A stretch of DNA of 64,000 nucleotides. It comes from Myxococcus sp. GTDB taxonomy: Bacteria > Myxococcota > Myxococcia > Myxococcales > Myxococcaceae. The stretch lies in the NCBI GenBank assembly GCA_014879945.1, contig JACSRE010000162.1, forward strand, positions 1-64,000. The letters are read 5' to 3'. The translations under genes were made by a program, and so were the position numbers. Position 1 is the stretch's first letter; every line of letters begins with the position of its first letter. Shown piece by piece: positions 51,837 through 61,100 of the stretch. A model generated the notes under the pieces. It saw only the letters and a program-made list of their open reading frames with translations, ran no database searches and had not been told where the DNA came from.

Positions 51837-53030
51837 GTGAACCTCACGCCCGCCATGAACGCCCTGATGTCCCAGGCCGAGACGTACGTCACCCAGCGAG
51901 ACTTCGACCGCGCCGTCGCCATCGTCGCCGAGGCCAAGAAGCTCGAGCCGCAGTCGCTCGAGCCCGACGTGATGATGGCCAGCCTCGCGCTGCACCTCGG
52001 CAAGTTGAACGACTCGAAGACCATTCTCGACGGGGTCATTCAGCGCCAACCGAAGCACGCCCGGGCCCGCATGCTGCGCGGCCTGGTGCACGAGGCCCAG
52101 GAGGAGTTCCCCGACGCCCTCGACGCCTTCGAGCTGGCGACCCGCTTCGCGCCCGACTCGATGCCGGCGTGGTTCAACCGCGGCCGGCTGATGCTCAAGC
52201 GCGACCGCACCGCCGAGGCCGCCATCGCGTTCGAGAAGGCCGCCGACCTGGCGCCCGACAACGTCGCGGTGCTGGCGGCCTGGGCGCAGTCGCTGGCGAA
52301 GCTGGGCCACGCGCGCCGCGCCGCGAACGTCTACCTGCGCTGCGTCGAGCAGAACGTCGCCAACCCGTTCTTCCTCGTCGAGCTCGCCGATCTGCTGGTG
52401 AACGCCGGAGAGCGCCCGCTCGCCGAAGAGGTGCTGGCCGCTGGCTCCCGCGCCTACGAGAGCCAGGGGTTGTTCGAATCGAAGCTCGCCGCGCTGGCCC
52501 TCCAGCGCTCCGAGCCCGAGACGGCCTCGCGCCACGCCAAAGAGGCGGTGCGGCGCCAGCCCGACTGCGTCGAGTTCCTCCTCGCCGTGGCCGCCATCGA
52601 GACCATGCGCCTGAAGCTGGACGACGCCCGGCTGGCGGCCGAGCGGGTGCTCAAGCTCGAGCCCACCAACTGGCGCGCCCACCACCAGCTGGGCATCGTC
52701 TTCGAGGCCGCGAAGCTGAAGGAGAAGGCCATGTCGTTCTACCGGCGCGCGGTCGAGCTGGCGCCTGGCGAGTGGGCGCCGCGCAACAACCTCGCGGTGC
52801 TATTGCTCGAGCAGGGGAGCCTCACCGCGAAGCACGAGGCGCGCGCGCTGCTCGAGGAGGCCGTGAAGCTGGGCATGCGCGAGGCGGCGGCGCACTTCAA
52901 CCTGGCGCTGGCGCAGCTGGCGACCGGGCAGAGACAGCAGGCGCAGGTCACCGCGAAGCGGGCTGCGACGCTCGTGGTGCGGGGCCGCGTCACCCTGCCC
53001 GCAGGTGAGCTGGCGGCCGCCCTGGCCTGA
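51837..53030 (+). CDS. TPR-repeat protein
   Basis: 397 residues of consecutive TPR units (AETYVTQRDFDRAVAIVAEA, ARMLRGLVHEAQEEFPDALDAF, AWFNRGRLMLKRDRTAEAAI, AHHQLGIVFEAAKLKEKAM). No signal or membrane segment, so a cytoplasmic scaffold. GTG start, 21 bp after the Ala-rich gene, so the two may form an operon. No catalytic domain. Confidence 0.8.
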   Translation: MNLTPAMNALMSQAETYVTQRDFDRAVAIVAEAKKLEPQSLEPDVMMASLALHLGKLNDSKTILDGVIQRQPKHARARMLRGLVHEAQEEFPDALDAFELATRFAPDSMPAWFNRGRLMLKRDRTAEAAIAFEKAADLAPDNVAVLAAWAQSLAKLGHARRAANVYLRCVEQNVANPFFLVELADLLVNAGERPLAEEVLAAGSRAYESQGLFESKLAALALQRSEPETASRHAKEAVRRQPDCVEFLLAVAAIETMRLKLDDARLAAERVLKLEPTNWRAHHQLGIVFEAAKLKEKAMSFYRRAVELAPGEWAPRNNLAVLLLEQGSLTAKHEARALLEEAVKLGMREAAAHFNLALAQLATGQRQQAQVTAKRAATLVVRGRVTLPAGELAAALA

Positions 53031-53062
53031 ACGGGAATCGTCGCCAGCCGCACGCCTCAGGG

Positions 53063-53071
53063 TAAGGTCGC
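53063..53071 (+). promoter_or_regulatory. TAAGGTCGC element before ruvX
   Basis: TAAGGT (53063-53068) is 8 bp before GTG 53077 with no Shine-Dalgarno between. It repeats the exact 9-mer found before the Ste24 gene. A -10-like role with a leaderless transcript is possible. Confidence 0.35.
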
Positions 53072-53076
53072 CGGGC

Positions 53077-53496
53077 GTGCGTGCGATGGGCCTCGACGTC
53101 GGGACGAAGACCGTGGGCGTCGCGGTGGCCGACGAGCTGGGCATCACCGCGCAGCCCATCACCGTGGTGCGCCGCTCCAACCTGAAGGCCGACCTCGCCG
53201 AGCTGATGCGCCTGGCCGCGGACCGGTCAGTCGATCGCTTCGTGCTCGGCCTGCCCCTCAACATGGACGGCTCGGAAGGCCCGCGCGCGGCCGCGACCCG
53301 GAAGTTCGGCGACGCGCTCGCGAAGGCCTCGAACCTGCTCATCATCTACCAGGACGAGCGGCTCACGACGGTCGCCGCTGAGCGCTCACTCCTCGAGGCC
53401 GATGTCTCTCGGCAGAAGCGCCGCGAGGTGATCGACCAGGTCGCGGCTTCCCTCATCTTGCAGGGCTGGCTCGACGCCCAGCCAAGGAGTCCTTGA
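53077..53496 (+). CDS. ruvX: YqgF/RuvX-type pre-16S rRNA nuclease
   Basis: 139 residues, the family length. MGLDVGTKTVGVAVAD is the RNase H-like first strand with the catalytic Asp, VLGLPLNMDGSEGPRA the second motif, and YQDERLTT the third with the conserved Glu-Arg. The protein matures 16S rRNA ends or resolves Holliday junctions. It starts at GTG 53077 (VRAMGLDVG); ATG 53086 would cut the first strand. It overlaps nothing but lies 3 bp before mltG. Confidence 0.92.
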   Translation: MRAMGLDVGTKTVGVAVADELGITAQPITVVRRSNLKADLAELMRLAADRSVDRFVLGLPLNMDGSEGPRAAATRKFGDALAKASNLLIIYQDERLTTVAAERSLLEADVSRQKRREVIDQVAASLILQGWLDAQPRSP

Positions 53497-53499
53497 GCC

Positions 53500-54534
53500 G
53501 TGAAGAAGGTCCTCATCGGGTTGGTGGTCGTCCTCGTGTTGGGAGCCGTCGGCGCCGCGGGCGTCTGGTACGTGCTCGAGCAGCGCCTCACCGCGTTCTC
53601 GCAGACGGCCTTCGGAGCGCCGGCGCCGAAGGTGGTCGAGATTCCACCAGGCACCAACCCCAGGGGCGTCGCCACGCTGCTGGCCAGGGCCGGCGTCGTC
53701 AGCGACGGTGACCTGCTCTACGGCTGGCTGCGCCGCGAGAAGCTCGGCCCGAAGCTCAAGGCCGGGGAGTACGAGTTCGTCGGGCCGCTCACGCCGCCTC
53801 AGGCCGTCGAGAAGCTCATCAAGGGCGAGGTGAAGGTCTACCGCTTCACCATCGCCGAGGGCCTGCGGTGGGATGAGATTCTGCCCCTGGTGGCCGAGAG
53901 CGAGCTCAAGCTCGACCTCGCGAAGCTCAAGCTGCTGGCCACCGACAGGGCCTTCCTCAAGCGCGCGGGCGTGCCCGCCGACGTCATCGAGGGCTTCCTC
54001 TTCCCCGACACCTACACGTTCCCTCGCACCGCCACCGAGGAGCAGGTGCTGCGCAAGATGGTCGAGAGCACGCTCGAGGCGGTGAAGAAGTCGCCGCGAA
54101 AGGCCGGCGTCACGCTCGACCTGCTGCAGACCGTCACGCTGGCGTCGATCATCGAGAAAGAGACCGGCGCCGTCGAAGAGCGCCCGCGCATCTCGTGTGT
54201 GTTCCACAACCGGCTCAAGCAGGGCGGCAAGCTCGAGACCGACCCGACGGTCATCTACGCGAAGATGCTCCGCACCGGCACGTACTCGAAGAGCATCACC
54301 CGCGACGACCTGTTCACGCCGCACCCGTACAACACCTACAAGATCAAGGGGCTCCCCCCCGGGCCGATCGCCAGCCCCGGCGGCGCCGCCATCACCGCCG
54401 CGCTCAACCCGCTCGACTGCCCCGACTTCTTCTTCGTCTCGCGCAACGACGGCACGCACGTCTTCTGCCCCGACTTCGAGTGCCACACCGCGCAGGTGCA
54501 GAAGTGGCAGGTCGAGTTCCACCGCAAGAAGTAG
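53500..54534 (+). CDS. mltG: endolytic murein transglycosylase
   Basis: 344 residues. One N-terminal membrane helix (VLIGLVVVLVLGAVGAAGVW) anchors it. A LysM-like region carries EIPPGTNPRGVATLLARAGVV. The catalytic domain has the Glu in LASIIEKETG and the PNPIxxPG-like block LPPGPIASPGGAAI. MltG cuts nascent peptidoglycan strands and limits their length. ruvX-mltG pairing is common. The stop abuts the convergent GT39 gene. Confidence 0.94.
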   Translation: MKKVLIGLVVVLVLGAVGAAGVWYVLEQRLTAFSQTAFGAPAPKVVEIPPGTNPRGVATLLARAGVVSDGDLLYGWLRREKLGPKLKAGEYEFVGPLTPPQAVEKLIKGEVKVYRFTIAEGLRWDEILPLVAESELKLDLAKLKLLATDRAFLKRAGVPADVIEGFLFPDTYTFPRTATEEQVLRKMVESTLEAVKKSPRKAGVTLDLLQTVTLASIIEKETGAVEERPRISCVFHNRLKQGGKLETDPTVIYAKMLRTGTYSKSITRDDLFTPHPYNTYKIKGLPPGPIASPGGAAITAALNPLDCPDFFFVSRNDGTHVFCPDFECHTAQVQKWQVEFHRKK

Positions 54535-55965
54535 TCAGGGCGCCCGCTCCAGCAGCGTGATGGGCCCCGCGCGCTCGACGGTGAGCCAGCGCCCCTCACC
54601 AAACGAGGGGGTCAAGACGCCGCCCTCGAACAGCACCAACCAGCGGGGGCCGCGGGCGGCGACCACCTCGAACGACGGGCTCCGGCGCCGCGCCAGTTGG
54701 GCCAGCGGGAGCCGCGACTCGAAGGCCAGCTGCAGGTCGTCGAAGCCCCGGGGGTCCACGTCCACCGCGATGACGTCGCCGGGCTGCGCGCGCGCGCGGA
54801 GCACCTTCGCCACCGCCCGCACCTCGTCGGGGTTGAGCGACAGGGCGCTCACCGCGCGAAACGAGTTCGCCCAGCGCCACGGCGCGCGGGCCGCGAATTC
54901 ACCCAGCGGCAGCCACAGCAGCAGCGCCAGCGCGCTCGCCCTCGCCGCCCACCGCCAGCGGACCTCGAGCGCGGCGAGGCCGGCGCCGACAAAGACCACG
55001 AAGACCGACAGCTCCTTCATGGTGAAGCGGGACAGCGGCACGAAGGAGCCGAGCACCGCGCCGCGCAGCGAGAGCACCACGATGGGCACCACCGTCAACA
55101 CCACCAGCCACCGCGCCGGCGTGCGCCACGCGCGAACCAGGGCCACGGCGCCGACCGCGGCCACCATGGGCGTGAACGTCACCGCCGCCGTGAGCGGCCA
55201 GAAGCCCAGCACGATGAAGCGGTAGGCCGGCTCGCCCCACAGCGCCAGCTCCGAGCGGAACCAGCCGCGGTGGTAGTCGTCGATGAGCCGCAGCGGCGAG
55301 AGCCAGTCGCCGGTGTCGACCAGGTGCCCCGCCAGCCACGCGACCGGAAACGACGCCGCGATGGCGCCGAAGACGAAGGCCCGGCCGAAGGAGCCCGTGC
55401 GCCACCACACCAGGAGCGCCAGCAGCGGCACCCACAGCCACACGTCGTACCGGACGGCCGCGGCGAGCGTCAGCGACAGCCCGCCGAGCAAGAGCACCTG
55501 CCGCTCCCCGGTGCCGAAGGCCCGCGCGATGGCCGCGACCGCCACCAGGACCAACAGCCCGCTGAGCGCCTCGCTGGCCGCCGTCGTCGAGGCCTGGAGG
55601 TGGAGCGGCCAGAGCGCGAAGACGACGACGCTCCACCACGCCGCGCGCACGCCGACCAGCCGCTGGGCCAACGCGAACAGCGGCCACGCCGAGAGCGTTC
55701 CGACGACGAGGCTCGAGAGCCGACCTGCGAGGTGCACGCTCCCCGTCAGCCACTCCACGAACGCCACCAGCACCAGGTGCAGCGGGCCGAACTGAAGGCA
55801 GCCCTGGGAAGAGGCGCCGATGAGGTGCGGGTGCTCGAGCCACGCGTGTGCGAGCCAGCTGCGCACCACCGCGTCACCGGCGACGTTCTCCGCGAAGGGA
55901 AAGAGAAGGAGCCTGGGCGCGGCCGCGAGCGCGAGCACCAGGAGCACCGTCTGCCGAGCCGTCAT
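54535..55965 (-). CDS. membrane glycosyltransferase, GT39/PMT_2-like
   Basis: 476 residues with about ten membrane segments and a short soluble C-terminus. The acidic/aromatic first-loop pattern is less conserved than in the GT39 at 12561 (ENVAGDAVVRSWLAHAWLEHP, then FGPLHLVLVAFVEW). It starts 11 bp after the stop of the kinase-ATPase gene with GTGAGG as ribosome-binding site, so the two are co-transcribed. Acceptor unknown. Confidence 0.72.
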   Translation of the reverse strand: MTARQTVLLVLALAAAPRLLLFPFAENVAGDAVVRSWLAHAWLEHPHLIGASSQGCLQFGPLHLVLVAFVEWLTGSVHLAGRLSSLVVGTLSAWPLFALAQRLVGVRAAWWSVVVFALWPLHLQASTTAASEALSGLLVLVAVAAIARAFGTGERQVLLLGGLSLTLAAAVRYDVWLWVPLLALLVWWRTGSFGRAFVFGAIAASFPVAWLAGHLVDTGDWLSPLRLIDDYHRGWFRSELALWGEPAYRFIVLGFWPLTAAVTFTPMVAAVGAVALVRAWRTPARWLVVLTVVPIVVLSLRGAVLGSFVPLSRFTMKELSVFVVFVGAGLAALEVRWRWAARASALALLLWLPLGEFAARAPWRWANSFRAVSALSLNPDEVRAVAKVLRARAQPGDVIAVDVDPRGFDDLQLAFESRLPLAQLARRRSPSFEVVAARGPRWLVLFEGGVLTPSFGEGRWLTVERAGPITLLERAP

Positions 55966-55976
55966 CGCAGCCGGCC

Positions 55977-58900
55977 TCACGTCGCCGGGAACCGCGCCAT
56001 GGTGGCCTTGAGCGTGCGCAGCGCGGCGCGAACGTGCTCGCTGCGATCGGCTGGGCTGGGCGCGCCGCTGGGGTGCCGGTCGTCGGCGGGCCCTGCGCGG
56101 GTGGCGTGCTCGATGCGCTTGTTGACGCGCGTCTCGAGGGTGCGCGCCTGCGCCGGCGAGCGGGTGTGCACGATGTGCCCCCACTCGACCAGGCCCCGAT
56201 AGACGTCCACCGCGTCGAGCAACCCCACGTCGTTCACCTCGGTCAGGCGCGCGGTCGCGTCGGCGATCAGCCCCTCGGCCTGCCCCAGGCGCCCGCGCAG
56301 CGCCTCCACCGCGGCCAGCCCCGCCAACGCCAGCCCCGCGTAGCGGGACTCCTCCAGCGCTTCGAGCACCTCGAGCGCGCTGGTGTAGTGGGCGGCCGCG
56401 GCGGGCAGCTCGATGAGCTCCTGGTGCAGCGCCCCCAGCGAGACGAGCGCGATGCCCTCGTGACGGCGCGCGCCGACCTCTCGGAGGATCTTCAGCGCCT
56501 GCTCGTACTCGGCCAGCGCGGGCCCGGGCTGCTCCTGATCGCGGAAGAGGTCACCGAGGTTGATGCGTGAGATGCCCTCGGAGCGCCGGTTGCCGAGCTC
56601 GCGGTGAATCGCGAGCGCCTGGCTGTAGTTCGCGCGCGCCTGCTTGAGCAGCCCCATGGCCTGCTGGGTGACGCCCATGTTCGCCAGCGAGATGCCCTCG
56701 TAGCGGCGGTCGCCCACCTCGCGGTGAATCTCGATGGCGCGCTCGTACGACTCGAGCGCCTCGTTCTCGAGCCCCAGCTCGTTGAGGAGCGTCCCCTGGG
56801 TGGACAGGCAGCGGCCCTCCATGCGCCGGTCGCCAGCCTTCTTCAGGAGCGTCAGCCCCCTGGCGAAGTGCCGCCGGCTCTCGCCGCGGTGGCCGAGCAG
56901 CCGGTAGACGACGCCGAGGAACGACTCGATGCGGCCCTCGCGCGAGAGGTCGCCGAGGTCGCGCGAGAGGCGCCAGGCCTCTTCGAAGTCGAGCAGCGCC
57001 TCGGCGGGCTTTCCACGCGCGAGCCTCGCCTTCGCGCGCGCCTCGAGCCCCTCGGAGCGCCGCGCGGCGTCGTCGCCACACCTCTCGAGCGCGGCGTCGA
57101 GCATGGGCAGGTGGGGCTTGAAGGGCCCGCGCAGCGACAGCAGCGGGTCGAGCGCCAGCACCGCGTGGAGCGAGACGGACGACGGCGCCGGCTCGAGCAG
57201 CCCCCGCTGATAGACGCCCAGCAGGTTCTCGCGCTCCAGGTCGAGCCGCGACAGCTGCGCGGCGCTCGACTCGGCGCCGTCTGACAGCTTCGCGCCCAGC
57301 GAGAGGAAGTAGCGGGTGTGCCGCCGGGCGGCGTCGCCCTCGGCCTGCAGCTGGCCCAGCTTCTCCTTCGCGTACTCCCGAATGCTCTCGTAGAGCCCGA
57401 AGCGGGTCTGCGCCTCGTCGCCCAGTGGAAAGTACGCGCGCACCAGGGACTTGGCGCGCAACGTCATCAAGACGTTCAGCGTCGACGCCGCCGGGTCGAG
57501 GTGCTCGAGCCTGACGACCGCCTCGGCGGCCTCGGTGGTGAAGCCGCCGCTGAAGACCGAGAGCTGCCCGAGCATCGACTGCTCGGTCTGGCCCAGCGTC
57601 GTCCACGACCAGTCGATGGCCCCGCGCAGCGTCGCCTGTCGGTCGGTCACACCCTTCTTGCCGACGAGCAGCTCGAACCGGCGCGGCAGGCGCTGCACCA
57701 GCTGGCCTGGGCTCAGCAGCGACATGCGGGCGGCCGCGAGCTCGATGGCCAGGGGCATGCCGTCGAGCTGACGCACGATCTCGGCGATGGCCTCTTCGTC
57801 GGCGGGGGTCGGCTCCCAGCCGGCGCGCACCGCGCGGGAGCGCTCGATGAACAGCTCGACCGCCTCGGCCGAGCGCACCGCCTCGTTGGGCCTGGGGGTG
57901 CGCAGCGGCGGCACCTCGTAGACGGTCTCGTGCGGCACGCGCAGGAGCTCGCGCGACGACACCATCACCCGCGCGTTGGGCGCGGCGCGCATCCACTTCT
58001 CGACGGTGTCGGGGGCGTGCTCGACGACCTGCTCGAAGTTGTCGAGCACCAGCAGCGTCTCGCCCTTCGACGCGATGACGTGGCCGAGCTGGGCGACGGC
58101 GTCTCCGGGCGACAGGGGCACGTCGAGCCCCCGTGACATGGCCGCGCAGATGCCGTCGACGTCGCGCGCTTCGGTCAGGTCGACGAACCACACCCCACCG
58201 CGAGGGCGCCCTCGCTCGTCGGCCGCTTGAAAGTGGCTCACCAGCTGGGTGCCGAACTGGAGCGACAGGCGCGTCTTGCCCGTGCCGCCCGGCCCGAGGA
58301 GCGTGACCAGGCGCGTGCCCTGCCGGAAGAGCTGGTGCAGGTCGGCGAGCTCTGCGACACGGCCGACGAAGCTGGTCGCCTGGGGGCCGATGTTGGTGGG
58401 GCGCTGCGAGAGCTGGCCCAGCAGCTTCTTGGTCTCTTCGATGCGCTCACTCGAGACGTTGGCGCGCAGGCGGTCGGAGCGGGTCAGCGGGCTCTGCGAG
58501 ACGACCGCGCCCTCGTGCGAAAGGTCGTCGCCCTCGATGACGGTCTGCTCTTCGGCGCCTTCGCTCGGCGCCGAGTCGACGTGGAGCTCGAACAGCCCTG
58601 AGTCGTCGAGCCCGGGAATGTCGTCGTACTCGCGGAACCACCGCTGAAAGTCGAAGGGCTCGAGGCCGGCGCACACCACGGCGAGGGCGTCGTGCAGCTC
58701 GCGCGCCGACTGGTAGCGCTCGCTGGGCCCCTTCCGCAGCGCCTTCATCACGATGCGCTCGAGCGCCGGCGGGCAGTCGAGGCGCCGCTCCGTCACCAAG
58801 GGCACCTCGCACGCGCGCACGGCCTTCACCGTCATCGCGTCGGTCTTCCCGCGGAACAGGTAGCTGCCGGTGAGCGCCTCCCACATCACGATGCCGAGCG

Positions 58901-59555
58901 CGAAGACGTCGGTGCGACCGTCGACCGCCTTGGCGCTCGCCTGCTCCGGCGCCATGTAGGGGAACTTGCCCTTCAAGATGCCGGTGGCGGTGTGCATCGA
59001 CTTGTTCGCCGCCTTGGCGACGCCGAAGTCGATCAGCTTCACCGTGCCGTCGGGCGTGACGAGGATGTTGTGGGGCGAGACGTCGCGATGGACGATGCGC
59101 AGGCTCCGGCCCTGGGCGTCGGTGGCCGCGTGCGCGTGCTCGAGGGCGGCGGCGATCTGCAGCGCCATCTTCGCCACCACCTGCACCGGAATCGGGTGCT
59201 CGACGTCGCGGGCGCGCTTGAGCAGCTCGCGCAGGTCCTTCCCCGGCACGTACTCCATGGCCACGAACCAGGTGCCGTCGACCTCGTTGAACTCGGTGAT
59301 GCGCGCGATGTTGGGGTGCACCAGCCGCGAGGCGATGCGCGTCTCGTCGAGAAAGAGCCTGAGGAAGCGCGGGTTCTCGGTGAGGTGCGGGAGAATTCGC
59401 TTCAGGGTGACGAGCTCGCCGCCCCGCTGCTTGGCCAGAAACACCTCGCCCATGCCGCCGGCTCCGAGGCGCTTGAGCAGCGAGAAGTGGCCGAAGGTCT
59501 CCAACGCAGGGCGCACGCTACCGGAAACAGCCGTGATTCCAGACGTTTTCCCCAC
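55977..59555 (-). CDS. Ser/Thr protein kinase fused to NTPase and TPR domains
   Basis: 1,192 residues. Kinase domain at about 20-290: GAGGMGEVF, Lys in LVTLKRIL, HRDVSPHN, LIDFGVAK, YMAPEQ; all key residues are present. A STAND/AAA-type ATPase follows, with P-loop LLGPGGTGKTR near 420 and Walker B LLVLDNFEQ, and a winged-helix-like part (GAIDWSWTTLGQ). From about 850 to 1110 there are TPR units (GRCLSTQGTLLNELGLENEALESY, GISLANMGVTQQAMGLLKQA). This is a single-chain sensor/kinase with a switch ATPase. GTG start; the gene is divergent from the papain-like gene by 35 bp. Confidence 0.92.
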   Translation of the reverse strand: MGKTSGITAVSGSVRPALETFGHFSLLKRLGAGGMGEVFLAKQRGGELVTLKRILPHLTENPRFLRLFLDETRIASRLVHPNIARITEFNEVDGTWFVAMEYVPGKDLRELLKRARDVEHPIPVQVVAKMALQIAAALEHAHAATDAQGRSLRIVHRDVSPHNILVTPDGTVKLIDFGVAKAANKSMHTATGILKGKFPYMAPEQASAKAVDGRTDVFALGIVMWEALTGSYLFRGKTDAMTVKAVRACEVPLVTERRLDCPPALERIVMKALRKGPSERYQSARELHDALAVVCAGLEPFDFQRWFREYDDIPGLDDSGLFELHVDSAPSEGAEEQTVIEGDDLSHEGAVVSQSPLTRSDRLRANVSSERIEETKKLLGQLSQRPTNIGPQATSFVGRVAELADLHQLFRQGTRLVTLLGPGGTGKTRLSLQFGTQLVSHFQAADERGRPRGGVWFVDLTEARDVDGICAAMSRGLDVPLSPGDAVAQLGHVIASKGETLLVLDNFEQVVEHAPDTVEKWMRAAPNARVMVSSRELLRVPHETVYEVPPLRTPRPNEAVRSAEAVELFIERSRAVRAGWEPTPADEEAIAEIVRQLDGMPLAIELAAARMSLLSPGQLVQRLPRRFELLVGKKGVTDRQATLRGAIDWSWTTLGQTEQSMLGQLSVFSGGFTTEAAEAVVRLEHLDPAASTLNVLMTLRAKSLVRAYFPLGDEAQTRFGLYESIREYAKEKLGQLQAEGDAARRHTRYFLSLGAKLSDGAESSAAQLSRLDLERENLLGVYQRGLLEPAPSSVSLHAVLALDPLLSLRGPFKPHLPMLDAALERCGDDAARRSEGLEARAKARLARGKPAEALLDFEEAWRLSRDLGDLSREGRIESFLGVVYRLLGHRGESRRHFARGLTLLKKAGDRRMEGRCLSTQGTLLNELGLENEALESYERAIEIHREVGDRRYEGISLANMGVTQQAMGLLKQARANYSQALAIHRELGNRRSEGISRINLGDLFRDQEQPGPALAEYEQALKILREVGARRHEGIALVSLGALHQELIELPAAAAHYTSALEVLEALEESRYAGLALAGLAAVEALRGRLGQAEGLIADATARLTEVNDVGLLDAVDVYRGLVEWGHIVHTRSPAQARTLETRVNKRIEHATRAGPADDRHPSGAPSPADRSEHVRAALRTLKATMARFPAT

Positions 59556-59590
59556 GCAACCTGCACCCCCAAGCGTGCGACAATGTGGGC
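59556..59590 (+). promoter_or_regulatory. shared GCAAC / GACAATGTGGGCA promoter-like motif before the papain-like gene
   Basis: GCAAC (59556-59560) is followed after 18 bp by GACAAT (59579-59584) and GTGGGC (59585-59590), then directly by the ATG at 59591. If GACAAT is the -10, transcription would start at the A of the start codon, a leaderless mRNA. It is the third copy of the motif found at 5184-5219 and 30147-30181. Confidence 0.5.
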
Positions 59591-61090
59591 ATGCCCTACC
59601 GCGTTCGTGGGAACTTCAACCTGCCTCCCGTCGTCACCACGCCCGTCAACCAGCCGGTGACGACGCCGGTCGTCGACCCGAACGCGCCCAAGAACCTCTC
59701 CATCGACCCCGGCACCTTCAAGCCGCTCGCGCCCAAGCCCGAGAGCAGCTTCGAGAGCATTCGCAGCACCATCAAGCGCACCGGCACCGACGACGACTCG
59801 TTGGGCGGCGGGGCGGTGCTCAAGCAGAAGGGCATCTACGACGCGGTGAACGACGGCGTGGTGGGGCCCGATCGCGACGCCGACCGCCTCGCGCTGCGCG
59901 ACGCCATCTGGGACCGCCTCGAGACGCCGTCGTACCTGCGCGAGTCGGCGCCGGCGCAAGCGGTGGACGGCAAGAAGCTCGCGGCGTCGTTGTCGGCGAC
60001 GACCTCGAGCAAGCAGGCCGCGACGCTGACGAAGCTGGCGCAGACGAAGCCCGAGGTGGGCGCGCGCCTGGCCTCGCTCCTGGAGCACACCAGCGCGCTG
60101 CCTGGCGCGACGAGGGCTTCGCTCCTGCAGACCCTCGCCACCGACCCGGGCGGCGTGGCGGGCGCCGTCACCGCGGGCATCGCGGGCTCGAAGGCCTTCT
60201 CGAGCTTGAACGCCGAGCAGCAGGCGCAGCTGGCGACGGTGCTCGCGCGCCTCGACGAGAAGGGCCTGAAGGTGCTGGGCGCGCTCGTCGAGAACGTGCC
60301 CGAGGCGCTGACGGAGCACGACACCGCCGGGGGCACGCTGCTGTCGAACCTCTCGACCCTCGCGGCGCAGCCCCTCAACGCCACCCTCACCGGCCACACC
60401 ACCACCGAGGAGCTGCTCTCGAGCGTGCTGGCCGACGTGATGAACCCCAACCGCGTCGAGCAGGGCACCGCCTCCACCTGCACCGTGGCCTCGATGCAGT
60501 TCGAGTTGGTGGCTGACGAGCCGGCCGAGTACGCGCGGCTGATGGCGGGGCTCTCGGGCCCCAAGGGCTCGGTGGCCATGCGCGGCGGCGGCGTGCTGCG
60601 CATCGGCCCCGGTGATGCCGATGAGCGCGCGCGCGAAGGCCGCTCGGTCAGCCAGACGCTCTTCCAGTCGGCGGCCATGGAGTACGCGAACGGCCGCTTC
60701 TCGAACTACGACCCGGTGCTCGGGGTGTCGGTGAACACCCGCACCGGCGAAGAGCGCATGGGCCTCAAGCCCGACAACCAGCAGGCGCTCCTCGAGAAGC
60801 TCTTCGGCGTGAACTACTCGATCAACCGGCTCTTCACCGAGAAGGAAGCGGCGGGCGCGCTGGCGAAGCTGGTCGGCTGGGACTCGCGCGGCTATCGCAA
60901 CCGGCCCATCGTGGTGGACATCGACCAGGGCAAGTTCAACCACGCGGTGACGCTCGAGTCGGTCACCAAAGAGAAGGTCGTCTTCCGCGACCCGTACGGC
61001 GTGCTGCGCTCGATGTCGGCCAGCGCCTTCCCCAGGGTGGCGGTCGCGCTGCACATGCCGATGGACGTGAAGCGAGACGGCGTCGGCTGA
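59591..61090 (+). CDS. papain-fold-like cysteine peptidase candidate
   Basis: 499 residues, no Sec signal. A possible catalytic triad resembles the calpain gene: Cys297 in VEQGTASTCTVASM, His451 in GKFNHAVTLESV and Asp467 in FRDPYGVL. The spacing His-Asp is 16 residues, against 20 in the calpain-like protein. Residues 1-60 are Pro/Thr-rich and 110-280 helical (SATTSSKQAATLTKLAQT, LLQTLATDPGGVAGAVTAG). No family is recognised by name; a transglutaminase/C39-like fold is equally possible. GTG 59585 is an alternative start. Confidence 0.65.
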   Translation: MPYRVRGNFNLPPVVTTPVNQPVTTPVVDPNAPKNLSIDPGTFKPLAPKPESSFESIRSTIKRTGTDDDSLGGGAVLKQKGIYDAVNDGVVGPDRDADRLALRDAIWDRLETPSYLRESAPAQAVDGKKLAASLSATTSSKQAATLTKLAQTKPEVGARLASLLEHTSALPGATRASLLQTLATDPGGVAGAVTAGIAGSKAFSSLNAEQQAQLATVLARLDEKGLKVLGALVENVPEALTEHDTAGGTLLSNLSTLAAQPLNATLTGHTTTEELLSSVLADVMNPNRVEQGTASTCTVASMQFELVADEPAEYARLMAGLSGPKGSVAMRGGGVLRIGPGDADERAREGRSVSQTLFQSAAMEYANGRFSNYDPVLGVSVNTRTGEERMGLKPDNQQALLEKLFGVNYSINRLFTEKEAAGALAKLVGWDSRGYRNRPIVVDIDQGKFNHAVTLESVTKEKVVFRDPYGVLRSMSASAFPRVAVALHMPMDVKRDGVG

Positions 61091-61100
61091 CCGCGCCCTC

